A DNA stretch of 64,000 nt from an uncultured Clostridia bacterium (GTDB taxonomy: Bacteria > Bacillota > Clostridia > Christensenellales > Pumilibacteraceae). Under the pieces are notes generated by a model that was given only the letters and a program-made list of their open reading frames with translations, searched no databases and was not told the DNA's origin. The stretch spans positions 183,125 through 247,124 of the forward strand of contig CAKQPR010000002.1 of assembly GCA_934270565.1 (NCBI GenBank), written 5' to 3'. Position 1 is the first letter of the stretch; each line of letters begins with the position of its first letter. Below are positions 21,177-29,610 of this stretch, one piece after another. The position numbers were made by a program, and so were the translations under genes.

Positions 21177-21986
21177 TTATTTTATCGTATGAAGGAAGGT
21201 ATCGGCGAGGTCGAACCATATCCGCGCGGGCATATCGGTTCCGTCGGCGTTTGTCCGTTCGTCGGCGGTTGCAAGTCCGTGCCAGCCGTCGGCGAAGATA
21301 TGCGTTTCGTATCTGACGCCCGCTTTTTTGAGCGCGATCGTATACTGAATCGTTGCGTCGGGGTTTACACAAGTATCCTCCGCGGTTGTCCAGATAAAGC
21401 ACGGCGGGTTGAGGTCTGTAACGGTTTTGTCGAGCGACAGCGCCTCAATGCGCGGATCGGACATATCCTCTGTACCCACGAGGTTAGCGAACGAGTCCGC
21501 GTTCGTATAAGGCATAATGACGGGATACGACAGTACGACGGCGTTGGGTTTCGCGTCGAGCTTTTTGCCGTTTGCCTCGGGAACGGGCAGATTGTGCCAG
21601 AAGTTTGCGAGGTTGCCGACAAGGTGACCGCCTGCGGAAAAGCCCACCACGAAGATACGGTCGGGGTTTACGCGGAACTTTTCGGCGTTTTTACGGACGT
21701 AATCGACCGCCGCCGCAAGCTCGGTGAGCGCAACGGGATAACGGTAAGGCGCGATATCGTAATTGAGCACGAAAGCGGCGTACTTGCGGTCGTAAAACTC
21801 GATTGCGATCGGGTCGGCTTCCCTTCTCGAAGTAAATCTGTAACCGCCGCCGGGGCAGACGATCATGGCGGGAAGATTGTTGTTGTAGCGTTTCATCTCC
21901 TCGTCCGTGTCGTGATTGAAACATTTGAGGGTTGCAGTGCCCTCGATCTTGTAAAGTTTGCTGAGTTCGATTGTTTCGATATTCAT
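21177..21986 (-). CDS. alpha/beta-hydrolase (acetyl-esterase/BD-FAE-like)
   Basis: 269-aa cytosolic esterase-type hydrolase. PAMIVCPGGGYRF is the HGGG-like oxyanion motif of the xylan/feruloyl esterase-lipase group, VVGFSAGGH holds the nucleophile Ser, and FADGWHGLA the catalytic His. The start at ATG 21984-21986 is preceded by a GAGG site; the longer open frame overlaps the nitroreductase gene. Last gene of a four-gene operon. It probably removes acetyl or other acyl groups from carbohydrates, but the substrate is not visible. Confidence 0.82.
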   Translation of the reverse strand: MNIETIELSKLYKIEGTATLKCFNHDTDEEMKRYNNNLPAMIVCPGGGYRFTSRREADPIAIEFYDRKYAAFVLNYDIAPYRYPVALTELAAAVDYVRKNAEKFRVNPDRIFVVGFSAGGHLVGNLANFWHNLPVPEANGKKLDAKPNAVVLSYPVIMPYTNADSFANLVGTEDMSDPRIEALSLDKTVTDLNPPCFIWTTAEDTCVNPDATIQYTIALKKAGVRYETHIFADGWHGLATADERTNADGTDMPARIWFDLADTFLHTIK

Positions 21987-22005
21987 TTTGCTTGCCTCGA
22001 TATAA

Positions 22006-22551
22006 TTAAAGAATGATGATTTCGTCGTTTTTCGGCCTGGAAAGCGGCGTTTCGCCGTCCGCATAGCCGAGCGCGCAACAGCCGTAAACTTTCTCGTCGT
22101 CGGTTATGCCGATCTCACGGTAGAACGCGCGAAGTTCGGGTTTTTCGCCAGCCGAATATAGCTGATTGATCCAGCAAGTCCCCAAGCCTTCGTTTTTCGC
22201 CGCGAGAAACATATTCTCGTTGGCGCAGGCGCAGTCCGCTTCGGGATAAAGCTTGTCTGACGAAACGACGAAAATAAGCGCGGGCGCGGAATAAAAGAAA
22301 TCGAATCTGCCGCCGTTACGCGACTTTATTCTTTCCCGCGTTCCCTCGTCCACGGTTTTTTCGACCGCTTCGTTGAGCCGCGCGAGAAGCTCGGGCTTCG
22401 TCACCGCGACGAACTTGCGGTTGCGGTTGTTCATTGCCGTCGGAGCGTAAGCGCCTGCCTTTAGGACCGCTTCGAGCTTTTCTCTTTCCACCGCGCGCGG
22501 AAGGTATTTCCGAACGCTTCTCCGACTGAAAATCACGTCGTTAAAATCCAT
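22006..22551 (-). CDS. nitroreductase family flavoprotein
   Basis: 181-aa NAD(P)H/FMN-dependent oxidoreductase fold: N-terminal RRSVRKYLPRAVEREKLEAVL and APTAMNNRN (FMN phosphate site) followed by the central helix ANENMFLAAKNEGLGTCWI and C-terminal GYADGE. Members reduce nitro groups, quinones or flavins; natural substrate unknown. It lies between a zinc-ribbon protein and an esterase in an operon headed by a thioredoxin-reductase-like gene, which suggests a redox or stress role. Confidence 0.88.
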   Translation of the reverse strand: MDFNDVIFSRRSVRKYLPRAVEREKLEAVLKAGAYAPTAMNNRNRKFVAVTKPELLARLNEAVEKTVDEGTRERIKSRNGGRFDFFYSAPALIFVVSSDKLYPEADCACANENMFLAAKNEGLGTCWINQLYSAGEKPELRAFYREIGITDDEKVYGCCALGYADGETPLSRPKNDEIIIL

Positions 22552-22560
22552 AAGAACCTC

Positions 22561-22749
22561 CTATTTGCAGCCACCGCAGTGCTTGCAGTCGCCGTTGCAT
22601 TTATGTTCCTTGACCGAATTTACCCACATTCTGCCGCTGTATTTTTGCTCGGTTGTGCCGCCGCATTTCGGGCATTTAGGATAGTTGCCGCGCACGAGCT
22701 CTTCGAACTCGTAGCCGCAATTCGTGCATTTAAGCTCCAGGAAAGCCAT
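22561..22749 (-). CDS. FmdB-like zinc-ribbon protein
   Basis: 62 aa with a zinc-ribbon: CTNCGYEFEEL then CPKCGGTTEQKYSG, the pattern of FmdB/putative regulatory zinc-ribbon proteins, plus a C-terminal cysteine cluster (CNGDCKHCGGCK) that could bind a second metal. Role unknown. Three bases separate it from the flavoprotein gene upstream, so the two are tightly coupled. Confidence 0.8.
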   Translation of the reverse strand: MAFLELKCTNCGYEFEELVRGNYPKCPKCGGTTEQKYSGRMWVNSVKEHKCNGDCKHCGGCK

Positions 22750-22752
22750 AAT

Positions 22753-23610
22753 TTACCTCATTTTCGGTATCGAGCGTATAATATCGTCCGCAGCAATCGC
22801 GCCGTCCGCCGCAGCCGTTACGATCTGGCGCAGGCGCTTACGGCGGATATCGCCGACCGCGTAAAGCCCGTCCGCGACCTTGCAGAATTCGTCCGTCGCG
22901 ATATAGCCGTCCTCGCCCGCGAACGCGTGGAATAGATGCGTTTGCGGAACGTAACCGACCGAAGTGAAAAGACCGGCAACTTCGAGCGTTTTTTCCTCGC
23001 CGCCGTTTGCCACGACGATTGCGTCGAGCGGCGTTCCGATAAGTTCGGTAACTCTGCCCTTTACCGTTTCGCAACCCTCGATTTCGTCACCGCGCGAGGT
23101 GATATAGTAAACCTTGCTCGCGACCGAAGCGAGGTATTTCGCCTCTTCGGGAGCTTTCGGACCGCCGCCCGCAACGGCAACGACTTTGCCCTTGAAGAAG
23201 AAACCGTCGCAATGCGCGCAACTGCTCACGCCCCTGCCGAGAAGCTCGTCCTCGCGCGCGACTCCGAGTGCCTTTGCCTTGCAGCCGGTAGCCAGAATAA
23301 CGGCATTCGCCGTAAGCGTATCGCCCTTTGCGAGCGTAACGGTTTTCGTTCCGGCGTCGAATTTCGCCACGTCGCCGCGCACGAATTTTGCGCCGAATGA
23401 TTTCGCCTGATCTTCCATCGTTTCGATAAGGTCGTAACCGCTCACGTTCTTAACTCCGGGGTAATTCTCGATATCGTTGATCGCGCCCGCTTGTCCGCCG
23501 GCGGTCATACGCTCGACGACCGCGACTTTGCGATTCGCCCTCGCAAGGTAAATCGCCGCGGTAAGCCCCGCGGGTCCCGCGCCTATAATGATTACGTCAA
23601 ATTTTTCCAT
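22753..23610 (-). CDS. thioredoxin-reductase-like flavoprotein lacking the usual NADPH motifs
   Basis: 285-aa FAD protein with the thioredoxin reductase layout: GAGPAGLTAAIYLARA at the N-terminus, redox site CAHCDG, and a C-terminal FAD strand AVGDIRRKRLRQIVTAAADGAIAA. The NADPH domain is atypical: the usual GGG-x-SA-x-EEA loop reads GGGPKAPEEA, and the HRRxxxR signature is absent (YYITSRGDEIEG). Loss of these motifs is known from ferredoxin-dependent flavin thioredoxin reductases of clostridia, so electrons may come from ferredoxin. The start is fixed by MEKFDVIIIGAGPAG; the mRNA is leaderless. No thioredoxin gene is adjacent. Confidence 0.85.
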   Translation of the reverse strand: MEKFDVIIIGAGPAGLTAAIYLARANRKVAVVERMTAGGQAGAINDIENYPGVKNVSGYDLIETMEDQAKSFGAKFVRGDVAKFDAGTKTVTLAKGDTLTANAVILATGCKAKALGVAREDELLGRGVSSCAHCDGFFFKGKVVAVAGGGPKAPEEAKYLASVASKVYYITSRGDEIEGCETVKGRVTELIGTPLDAIVVANGGEEKTLEVAGLFTSVGYVPQTHLFHAFAGEDGYIATDEFCKVADGLYAVGDIRRKRLRQIVTAAADGAIAADDIIRSIPKMR

Positions 23611-23616
23611 AGCTCT

Positions 23617-23645
23617 ATTATACTCGGCTTTTCACGCGTTGTCAA
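23617..23645 (-). promoter_or_regulatory. sigma-A promoter giving a leaderless flavoprotein mRNA
   Basis: Minus strand TTGACA (23640-23645), 17-bp spacer, TATAAT (23617-23622), 6 nt to the ATG at 23610. Full consensus in both hexamers. Confidence 0.85.
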
Positions 23646-23710
23646 CGTTTTTCGACTAAAAAAACGCACCGATCCCGCGCGGGCGGACAATCAGGCATAG
23701 TTACGCAAAA

Positions 23711-23741
23711 TATATAGAGGCGGACGCACTTCGCCCGCCTC
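23711..23741 (-). terminator. probable terminator after ypeB
   Basis: GAGGCGG (23717-23723) pairs with CCGCCTC (23735-23741), followed on the minus strand by TATATATTTT. The T-run is interrupted, so strength is uncertain. Confidence 0.5.
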
Positions 23742-23791
23742 TTAGTCGTTACGCGACGGGATACCCCGCGCACCGATTTGCCGTATTCGGA

Positions 23792-25111
23792 TTACATTAT
23801 CATCGTGCCCTGATCGGAATCGACCACGCGCATAACTTCGCGTTCCGTTCCGTCGATCGCGTCAACGTACACAAAGTAGTCGAGCCCCATAAAGCTCCCG
23901 CAAACCTCGTAGCAAAGCGCTTCGTCGTCCTCGCCCACGGGAATAACCGCAAGGTTCACCGCGGTGATCGCAAGTCTGTCCGAAACGAGCGCACGCGCCG
24001 TTTTTTCGCTAAGCACGGGAGAAGTGCTTCTGTCGCGGTGCGACGAGCAATACCCGCCCGCTTCGATCCCGATCGGCTGACCGTTATCGAGCGCGACCCT
24101 CACTTTCACAAGGTCGGGGTACATCGTCACACCGTTCGGTTTCGGCGCGAGGTTCACATACCCGATGCCGTTCTGCGCGTTATACCAAACGGGTTCGAGC
24201 CCCTCGTAACCGAGTTTTGCGGCGAATTCGACCGCCGATTTCTGAGCTTCGCGCTCGGTTATACCGCTCGCGTCGATATTGCGCGAAGCGCTGTAATTTA
24301 CGATATAACCGCCTTTTACCGACACGGAAACGTAAACGTCCGCGCCGTCGCTTTTCGCGGTGAATTCGTATAGATCCGCCTTGCCGTCCGTTCTGCCGAC
24401 AAGCGCTATATCGTTAGCGCCGGTCTTTTCCGAAACGATTGCCGCCGCGGTTTCCTCGCTCACCTCTTCCTTGCCCTCGAGCGCGCGCCAAGCGTACTTT
24501 TTAGCGTCCGAAAAAGGTCCGTCGTAAATGAGTTCGGGATATTCGACCGTATGGTTTTCGAGGTCTCCGAAATCGAGCTTCCAGCCGCTCGCGGACAGCC
24601 TTCCCGCTTCGCCCATATTAGCCGCGATACTGCCCGCAGTCACCTGATCCGAGCTTTCGCGAAGCGCCGCGTTGAGCCGCACGCACGCGTTATACAGCGT
24701 TATCGCCTGTTCGCGGTACTCGGAAACGTCCTTTTTCTCCATGATCGCGCCTGCGTAAGACTTGCACCAGTCGCCGACCTGATTGAAATATTTGCCGGTA
24801 AGGCGCACGTCGCCGCTCTCTATCGGGAGCGAACACAACGAGTTCTGTGCGAGTTCGGCTTGCGCCGCAACGTCGGTAAGAAGCGGAACGGTTTCCGCTA
24901 CGGACGAAGCGATCATTACTTTCGACAGATTGACTTCGAGGTTGTTCACGCTGTCGCAAACGTCGTAATACGCGCGTTTGTAACCGTTTTCGAGCGCGAG
25001 TTTGCTGTGCACGCCGCCCGCGTTGATTACCGCCGTACCCGAAACGAGCACGGCTACAAGCATACAAAGCGAAGTTATGACAACCGCGAACGGATAATTG
25101 TTCTTTCTCAT
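23792..25111 (-). CDS. ypeB: germination protein YpeB
   Basis: Spore protein needed to localise or stabilise the cortex-lytic enzyme SleB in dormant spores. 439 aa: an N-terminal membrane/signal segment (residues about 8-30), a helical N-terminal domain and C-terminal PepSY-like repeats (SEKTGANDIALVGRTDGKAD and later copies), the known YpeB layout. It follows sleB by 9 bp, as in Bacillus and most spore formers. Expression is expected in the forespore; no sporulation promoter could be assigned. Confidence 0.93.
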   Translation of the reverse strand: MRKNNYPFAVVITSLCMLVAVLVSGTAVINAGGVHSKLALENGYKRAYYDVCDSVNNLEVNLSKVMIASSVAETVPLLTDVAAQAELAQNSLCSLPIESGDVRLTGKYFNQVGDWCKSYAGAIMEKKDVSEYREQAITLYNACVRLNAALRESSDQVTAGSIAANMGEAGRLSASGWKLDFGDLENHTVEYPELIYDGPFSDAKKYAWRALEGKEEVSEETAAAIVSEKTGANDIALVGRTDGKADLYEFTAKSDGADVYVSVSVKGGYIVNYSASRNIDASGITEREAQKSAVEFAAKLGYEGLEPVWYNAQNGIGYVNLAPKPNGVTMYPDLVKVRVALDNGQPIGIEAGGYCSSHRDRSTSPVLSEKTARALVSDRLAITAVNLAVIPVGEDDEALCYEVCGSFMGLDYFVYVDAIDGTEREVMRVVDSDQGTMIM

Positions 25112-25120
25112 CGTTCCTCC

Positions 25121-25810
25121 TCAGCCGCGCGCAAACGAATGTCTGCCGATTTTCACTTCCACTTTCAGCGACCATATCCACTTGCTCGTCGCCGTCGCGG
25201 GGTTGTAGTAATAAAGGCAACCGTTCGTGGGATCCCAGCCGTTCATCGCGTCGCGCGCGGCGTTATAGGCGGACGTATTCGGCGTAAGGTTGATCTGACC
25301 GTCGCTCACGGCGGTAAACGCGCCTTTCTGATAAATCACGCCAGAAACGGTGTTCGGGAACTTGGACGAACGCACGCGGTTGAGTATTACCGCCGCGACC
25401 GCGACTTGTCCCGCGTAAGGCTCGCCCCGCGCCTCGCCGTAAACCGCCCGCGCCAGAAGGTTGAGCTCGGTGGACGAAAGCGTTCCGCTCGACGATCCGC
25501 CCGAAAGCGTTATTCCGAGCGCTTTTTCGGTTTTCGCGCCCACGATACCGTCGGCGGTAAGCCCTTTCGCTTTCTGGAATTTCTTTACCGCGGCGGTCGT
25601 GCGCCAACCCCAGATCCCGTCCACTTTAAAGGAATAGTAGCCGAGGTTCGCGAGGCGTTGCTGCACGAGTCTGACGTTTGCCGTCGTATCGCCCTTAACG
25701 ATATTCTTCGCTTCCGCCGGCTCGGCAATCGTGAAAAACGCTCCGAAAAGCGTAACGATTGCCAGCAGGATCAGAGCGACCCTCGATTTCACACTTCTGT
25801 TTTCGATCAT
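25121..25810 (-). CDS. sleB: spore cortex-lytic enzyme SleB
   Basis: Lytic transglycosylase that cuts muramic-lactam-containing cortex during germination. 229 aa: signal peptide (about 1-34, ending AEA), a PG-binding domain (about 38-95, VRLVQQRLANLGYY ... DGIWGWRTTAAVKKFQ), and the Hydrolase_2 catalytic domain (about 115-229) with the catalytic Glu region YGEARGEPYAGQ and the C-terminal GCLYYYNP. GGAG ribosome site before ATG 25808-25810. Its first 116 bp overlap the end of spoIIR in another frame. Confidence 0.95.
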   Translation of the reverse strand: MIENRSVKSRVALILLAIVTLFGAFFTIAEPAEAKNIVKGDTTANVRLVQQRLANLGYYSFKVDGIWGWRTTAAVKKFQKAKGLTADGIVGAKTEKALGITLSGGSSSGTLSSTELNLLARAVYGEARGEPYAGQVAVAAVILNRVRSSKFPNTVSGVIYQKGAFTAVSDGQINLTPNTSAYNAARDAMNGWDPTNGCLYYYNPATATSKWIWSLKVEVKIGRHSFARG

Positions 25811-26348
25811 CTTCTTCTCTCCTTATAAATTTGCGCCAAAGCTCGGCTATAATCGACCGATACCTGATTTCGCCGCCCGAGCCGCTCGGCGAAACGAAAC
25901 AAAGCGGCGGGTAAATCACGCACCACCAGTTGTCGCCTTTGCCGCTGCCGAGCTCGACGATCAAAGCGTCGTAATAGCCCGAATTCACGACTACGTTTTC
26001 GTATGCGCGCGTCGGGAAAAACTCCTCGTTGAGCCGCGCTCTGCAGCCGTAATCGTAACCCTCGCGCCCGAGCACGCTTGCGCCTATCCGCTCGATTTCG
26101 CCGAGCCGAGCTTCGATGCCCGCATACGCTTCTAAAAACGACCGAGCGTCTCCGATTTCGCGATTAAGATATTTCGTAATTTCGTCGCGGACTTTGAGCT
26201 TTACCGCCTGATCGGCGCTGTCGTTGCTGTTCGCGCGGATATGAATCCGTATCAGCGCTTCGCCTTCGGCCACCGTAGTATGTACGGAGCAACCGCAAAA
26301 TATCATGATCGCGACCGCCGCGAGCAAATAACTTGTAATTTTCTTCAT
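25695..26348 (-). CDS. spoIIR: stage II sporulation protein R
   Basis: Forespore-made signalling protein secreted into the intermembrane space to trigger SpoIIGA cleavage of pro-sigma-E. 217 aa with an N-terminal signal/lipoprotein-like segment (IFCGCS) and the family core: LIRIHIRANSNDSADQAVKLKVRDEI, then VVNSGYYDALIVELGSGKGDNWWCVIYPPLCFV. The family core ends near residue 170; the remaining tail (RREEDDRKQ ... ) runs 116 bp into sleB and has no family likeness, so either the overlap is real or an indel extended the frame. GGAGG ribosome site. Confidence 0.92.
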   Translation of the reverse strand: MKKITSYLLAAVAIMIFCGCSVHTTVAEGEALIRIHIRANSNDSADQAVKLKVRDEITKYLNREIGDARSFLEAYAGIEARLGEIERIGASVLGREGYDYGCRARLNEEFFPTRAYENVVVNSGYYDALIVELGSGKGDNWWCVIYPPLCFVSPSGSGGEIRYRSIIAELWRKFIRREEDDRKQKCEIEGRSDPAGNRYAFRSVFHDCRAGGSEEYR

Positions 26349-26399
26349 AAAAAATCCCTCCGCTATGTACGGAGAGATTATGTACGCGTTTGTATGATT

Positions 26400-27242
26400 T
26401 TATAACGTTTCGTAGCCGTTTTTCACTATATTTATAATTTCCGAATCGTATCCGCGCGCGCCGAGCTCGGCTTTTGCCCGCTCTAAGTCGCCGCCGAGCC
26501 CGAAAACGAACGCGCCGCTTCCGGTCATGGCGGACTTCAGCCCGCAGTCCGACATTATATCGCGAATGATTTTTATATTCGGTTCCATTCTTTCAGCCGC
26601 CGTTTCGAGCGCGTTATACGGCTCGATTTCGCCGTGTTTCAGTCCGTCGATAAACTCGTCCGCCGAAGTCTTTACCGCGTAATTCAGTCGGTCGAAGTCA
26701 GAAAAACACGCATACGTATCCACTTTTCCGCGACCGCACAGCAGAATTTCGCCGCCGAAGTCCGCGTTTATCGGGGTTACGTTTTCGCCCGTTCCTTTCA
26801 GTCTTTTCAGCCCGCCGCCGAGCATATACGGCACGTCGCTCCCCACCGAAAAAGCGATCCTTTTAAGCACCGTTTCGCTTGCGTTTACGCCGTAAAGCAA
26901 CCGATACGCGTTGATTACGCCCGCCGCGTCCGCACTCGATCCGCCCAAGCCCGCTCCCGACGGAATACGGGTCGTAACGTAAAAGTCCGCGCCGAGCAGT
27001 CTGAACAGGTCGCGCATTGCCTTTGCGGCTTTTTCGGCGTTGGTATTCTCGGTGAGTTCGCCGTTGAAAAATACGCGGATCTCGCCGTCCGAGCGTTTTA
27101 CCGCTTTCACGTCGTCCGAAACGCCGATCGAACACATAACCGTGTCGAGCGCGTGCAAAGCCTTACCGTCGCGGTTTTCGATACCCGTGACGGTAAGAAA
27201 CAGATTGATTTTCGCATACGTTCGCACCGTTATTTCGTTCAT
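26400..27242 (-). CDS. ispE: 4-(cytidine 5'-diphospho)-2-C-methyl-D-erythritol kinase
   Basis: GHMP kinase of the non-mevalonate isoprenoid pathway; phosphorylates CDP-methylerythritol. 280 aa from ATG 27240-27242, chosen because TVRTYAKINLFL is the conserved N-terminus. The ATP motif IPSGAGLGGSSADAAGVI and the GHMP C-terminal motif MTGSGAFVFGL are clear. The gene has a full-consensus promoter with TATAAT 6 nt from the ATG and no ribosome site. It lies 51 bp upstream of spoIIR, a known neighbour in Firmicutes. Confidence 0.95.
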   Translation of the reverse strand: MNEITVRTYAKINLFLTVTGIENRDGKALHALDTVMCSIGVSDDVKAVKRSDGEIRVFFNGELTENTNAEKAAKAMRDLFRLLGADFYVTTRIPSGAGLGGSSADAAGVINAYRLLYGVNASETVLKRIAFSVGSDVPYMLGGGLKRLKGTGENVTPINADFGGEILLCGRGKVDTYACFSDFDRLNYAVKTSADEFIDGLKHGEIEPYNALETAAERMEPNIKIIRDIMSDCGLKSAMTGSGAFVFGLGGDLERAKAELGARGYDSEIINIVKNGYETL

Positions 27243-27248
27243 ACGACG

Positions 27249-27277
27249 ATTATAGCACTTTCGGGCGCGTTTGTCAA
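27249..27277 (-). promoter_or_regulatory. sigma-A promoter giving a leaderless ispE mRNA
   Basis: Minus strand TTGACA (27272-27277), 17-bp spacer, TATAAT (27249-27254), 6 nt to the ATG at 27242. Confidence 0.85.
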
Positions 27278-27310
27278 ACCTTACGGTAAGTCCGAACCCC
27301 ACCCGCAACG

Positions 27311-27344
27311 AAAAAGAGCTCTCCCGTCGGGAAAGCCCTTTTTT
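27311..27344. terminator. bidirectional intrinsic terminator
   Basis: GAGCTCTCCCG / CGGGAAAGCCC forms an imperfect stem with A/T runs on both sides, so it can end transcription from the GH2 fragment (minus) and shield ispE's promoter. Confidence 0.7.
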
Positions 27345-27357
27345 CAGTAAGCCTATA

Positions 27358-27924
27358 CTAAGCTTGCATTGCCGCGAAAAGACTGTTAGCGGTTTCGTTG
27401 TTTACGACGATTTTCTTCGTCGTCTCGTCGATATGCCACGTTCCGTTGGTGTAAACTGAGGTGTCGGGGTTCGTGCCGATCCAGCTTTCGTAGGACGAAC
27501 AACCGCTTACCGCGCACGGATGATCCCCATCGACCTTCCAGAGGTGCAAGGACTTGACGCCGTTGTCGTCTCCGCTGAAATCTGCGAGGTTTCCTACTTG
27601 GATACAGGGGAGCGGACTCCACGCATTAGACTGTTCGGTAGCATTACCCACCTTCAAACTTATGCCGATACAATTTGCAGCGGGTTGCCATATACCCGTT
27701 ACGCGCGAATAGAAACAGCCGTGCGACGCTTCCGCTTCGGACTGCTTGCCGGTAGGAACGTTAGCCCGCACGTCGTTGCGCACTTTTACCGTGATTTCGT
27801 TTTCGCCGTCGGTAACGAAACCCGAAATATCGAACGCGAACGGAGTATATCCGCCGCGATGTTCTCCGACGCACGCGCCGTTTATGTAAACGCGCGCTTC
27901 GTAGTTTACCGCACCGAAATGCAA
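27358..27924 (-). pseudogene. fragment of a GH2-family beta-galactosidase/glucuronidase (sugar-binding domain)
   Basis: About 188 codons open from a TTG. The first 85 residues match the jelly-roll sugar-binding domain of GH2 enzymes: LHFGAVNYEARVYINGACVG, GGYTPFAFDISGF, ENEITVKVRNDV, GCFYSRVTGIWQP. It begins mid-domain, just after an in-frame TAG, with no signal or N-terminal strands, and after GIWQ the sequence changes to a tail unrelated to GH2 (no catalytic barrel). I read it as a truncated, possibly chimeric relic abutting the regulator's promoter. A small secreted lectin-like product cannot be fully excluded. Confidence 0.7.
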
Positions 27925-27990
27925 AAACAGCCGCTCGTGTTCGCTCGGCTATAATATAGTAAAAAAAACAAAACCGATCGGGAGGGATTT

Positions 27991-28941
27991 TTGAGCGATA
28001 TCATCAACTCCGAAAAGGACATTACTCTGTACGTTGCAAACGAGCACGACCACGATATGATCGTAAAGGTTTCGCACGCTCTCGCCGTGCCCGACCGCGT
28101 GAAAATTCTGAAAAGCCTGCTGCTCCGACCCAAAAACCTGTCCGAACTTTATGCGGAACTCGATATTCCCGTGTCGTCAGTTTCGCGGCATATCGACGAA
28201 CTCAACAAAGCTCAGCTTATCTTCGTCAACTATCAGCCCGGACCGAAGGGACATACGAAATACTGCTCGCAAATGGTAATGAGCTATACCGTTTCGCTGG
28301 ACGCGCCGCGAGCGGTCGAATCTCTCGCGAAAGAATATATCGTCGAAATGCCCGTCGGGCTGTACTCGCACTGTCATATAAAAGCGCCTTGCGGAATGAC
28401 GAGCAAGGACGGCACTATCGGCGCATACGACGATCCGTCCACTTTCTTCCTCCCCGATCGGGTAAACGCCGAATGTATATGGTTCGATACCGGCTTTATC
28501 AGTTACAACTTCCCTAAGCCTTCCGAGCCGAGCGAAATTTCGGAGATTTCGTTCTCTTTCGAAATCTGCTCCGAAACCGTCTATTATAACAACAACTGGC
28601 CGAGCGATATAACCGTTTCGGTAAACGACGCGGAAATCACTACTTTCACGTCGCCCGGGGACTTCGGCGGCAGACGAGGCAGGTATACGCCCGATTTCTG
28701 GCCGATCACGTCCACTCAGTTCGGAATTCTGAAAACGATTACCGTAAACTCGCAAGGCGTTTTCGTCGATAAAACCTTCGTTCACTCGCACGTTACGATC
28801 GCCGACCTCGCTCTGTCCGAAGGCAGCGCCGTCCGCCTCACTATCGGTATTAAGAACGACGCCGTTCATCGCGGCGGCCTCAACCTGTTCGGCAGAAATT
28901 TCGGTGACTATCCCCAAGCCATAGTTATGACGGTAAAATAG
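27991..28941 (+). CDS. ArsR-type winged-helix regulator with C-terminal sensing domain
   Basis: 316 aa starting at TTG (27991) behind a strong GGGAGGG site; TATAAT at 27950-27955 is a plausible -10. Residues about 20-90 form a winged helix of the ArsR/HTH_20 class (VPDRVKILKSLLLRP ... YAELDIPVSSVSRHIDELNKA). The C-terminal 200 residues are a beta-rich domain with NNNWPSDITVSVN and HRGGLNLFGRNFGDYPQ, seen in regulators next to clostridial glycosidase genes and likely ligand-binding. It is divergent from the GH2 fragment, its probable former target. Confidence 0.78.
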   Translation: MSDIINSEKDITLYVANEHDHDMIVKVSHALAVPDRVKILKSLLLRPKNLSELYAELDIPVSSVSRHIDELNKAQLIFVNYQPGPKGHTKYCSQMVMSYTVSLDAPRAVESLAKEYIVEMPVGLYSHCHIKAPCGMTSKDGTIGAYDDPSTFFLPDRVNAECIWFDTGFISYNFPKPSEPSEISEISFSFEICSETVYYNNNWPSDITVSVNDAEITTFTSPGDFGGRRGRYTPDFWPITSTQFGILKTITVNSQGVFVDKTFVHSHVTIADLALSEGSAVRLTIGIKNDAVHRGGLNLFGRNFGDYPQAIVMTVK

Positions 28942-29096
28942 CCGCCTAAAACCGCGCGTTTTCCCTATTTTGAAAATTCAATCGGTATTGCCGCCGTTTG
29001 CGTTCGGCAGCACCCTTCTCTGCTTCTATTATATTTGTTACTTGTCTCGAGCATAACTTTCCGATTGTTTTTACAGAAGCCGTTCCGATAGATCAT

Positions 29097-29228
29097 TTAT
29101 TTCGCAATTCTTTTGCCCGCAAACCGTATGTATGCAAAAAGCACAAGACCTTTCCGCGTTCCTGTGCTTTTTATCTTCTGTTCTTTTTCGGCGTAAACGG
29201 CTTGCGTTAACCAATCTTTATATTTCAT
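29097..29228 (-). pseudogene. possible N-terminal remnant of an integrase-like gene
   Basis: 43 codons from ATG 29226-29228 behind AAAGGAG. The start (MKYKDWLTQ) resembles the N-terminus of tyrosine integrases, but nothing further supports that, and a terminator-like hairpin lies inside the frame. Treated as a relic of uncertain origin. Confidence 0.3.
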
Positions 29229-29493
29229 TGAAAACTCCTTTCGATTTACTGTTTTTATTATAATTTTTCTCACCGTAAATAGGAAATTGCCCCTCAAAAC
29301 GGCATAAAAAAAGAGAGAACATTTATCCTTGTTCTCTCTTAAAAGATTTATATTAAATTGTAAGTGTCAGGCGGAGATTAAAACAAAGTCGTCAGTTCGA
29401 GTCCTGTTTTTTGAAAAACAGGTCAAATGTTAGATACTCTTGGGGAATTTCAAGAATATTAAATCAAAACAGCGTAAACAGCGAGTTCGTAAA

Positions 29494-29527
29494 AGGACGA
29501 CCGAGAATGTCTCGGCCGTCCTTTTTT
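29494..29527. terminator. terminator of the 29611-30678 dehydrogenase
   Basis: AGGACGACCGAGA pairs with TCTCGGCCGTCCT (one mismatch, 3-nt loop); T-runs on both sides (six T on plus, four on minus), so it can act in both directions. Confidence 0.8.
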
Positions 29528-29610
29528 GTGTTTTATGTATATCATGCTTTCGCAAACACAATGTTTCTATTATTGCACGCCTACGATCGTACACCTTCAC
29601 TGTCGATTAT

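Larger units (their letters stand above)
28942..29610. other. intergenic remnant zone with three terminators
   Basis: 669 bp without a firm gene. It contains a small minus-strand frame (29097-29228), an intrinsic terminator-like hairpin at 29132-29172 inside that frame, a second at 29306-29341 (AAGAGAGAACA / TGTTCTCTCTT, T-run on minus), a perfect 9-bp palindrome CCTGTTTTT/AAAAACAGG near 29404-29423, and the terminator of the dehydrogenase at 29494-29527. Confidence 0.6.

Noticed and set aside
29378..29423. tRNA-like T-arm (CAGTTCGAGTCCTG) that might be another att remnant
   Set aside because: The stem around the TTCGAGT loop does not pair, no acceptor or CCA follows, and a simple T/A palindrome explains the rest.
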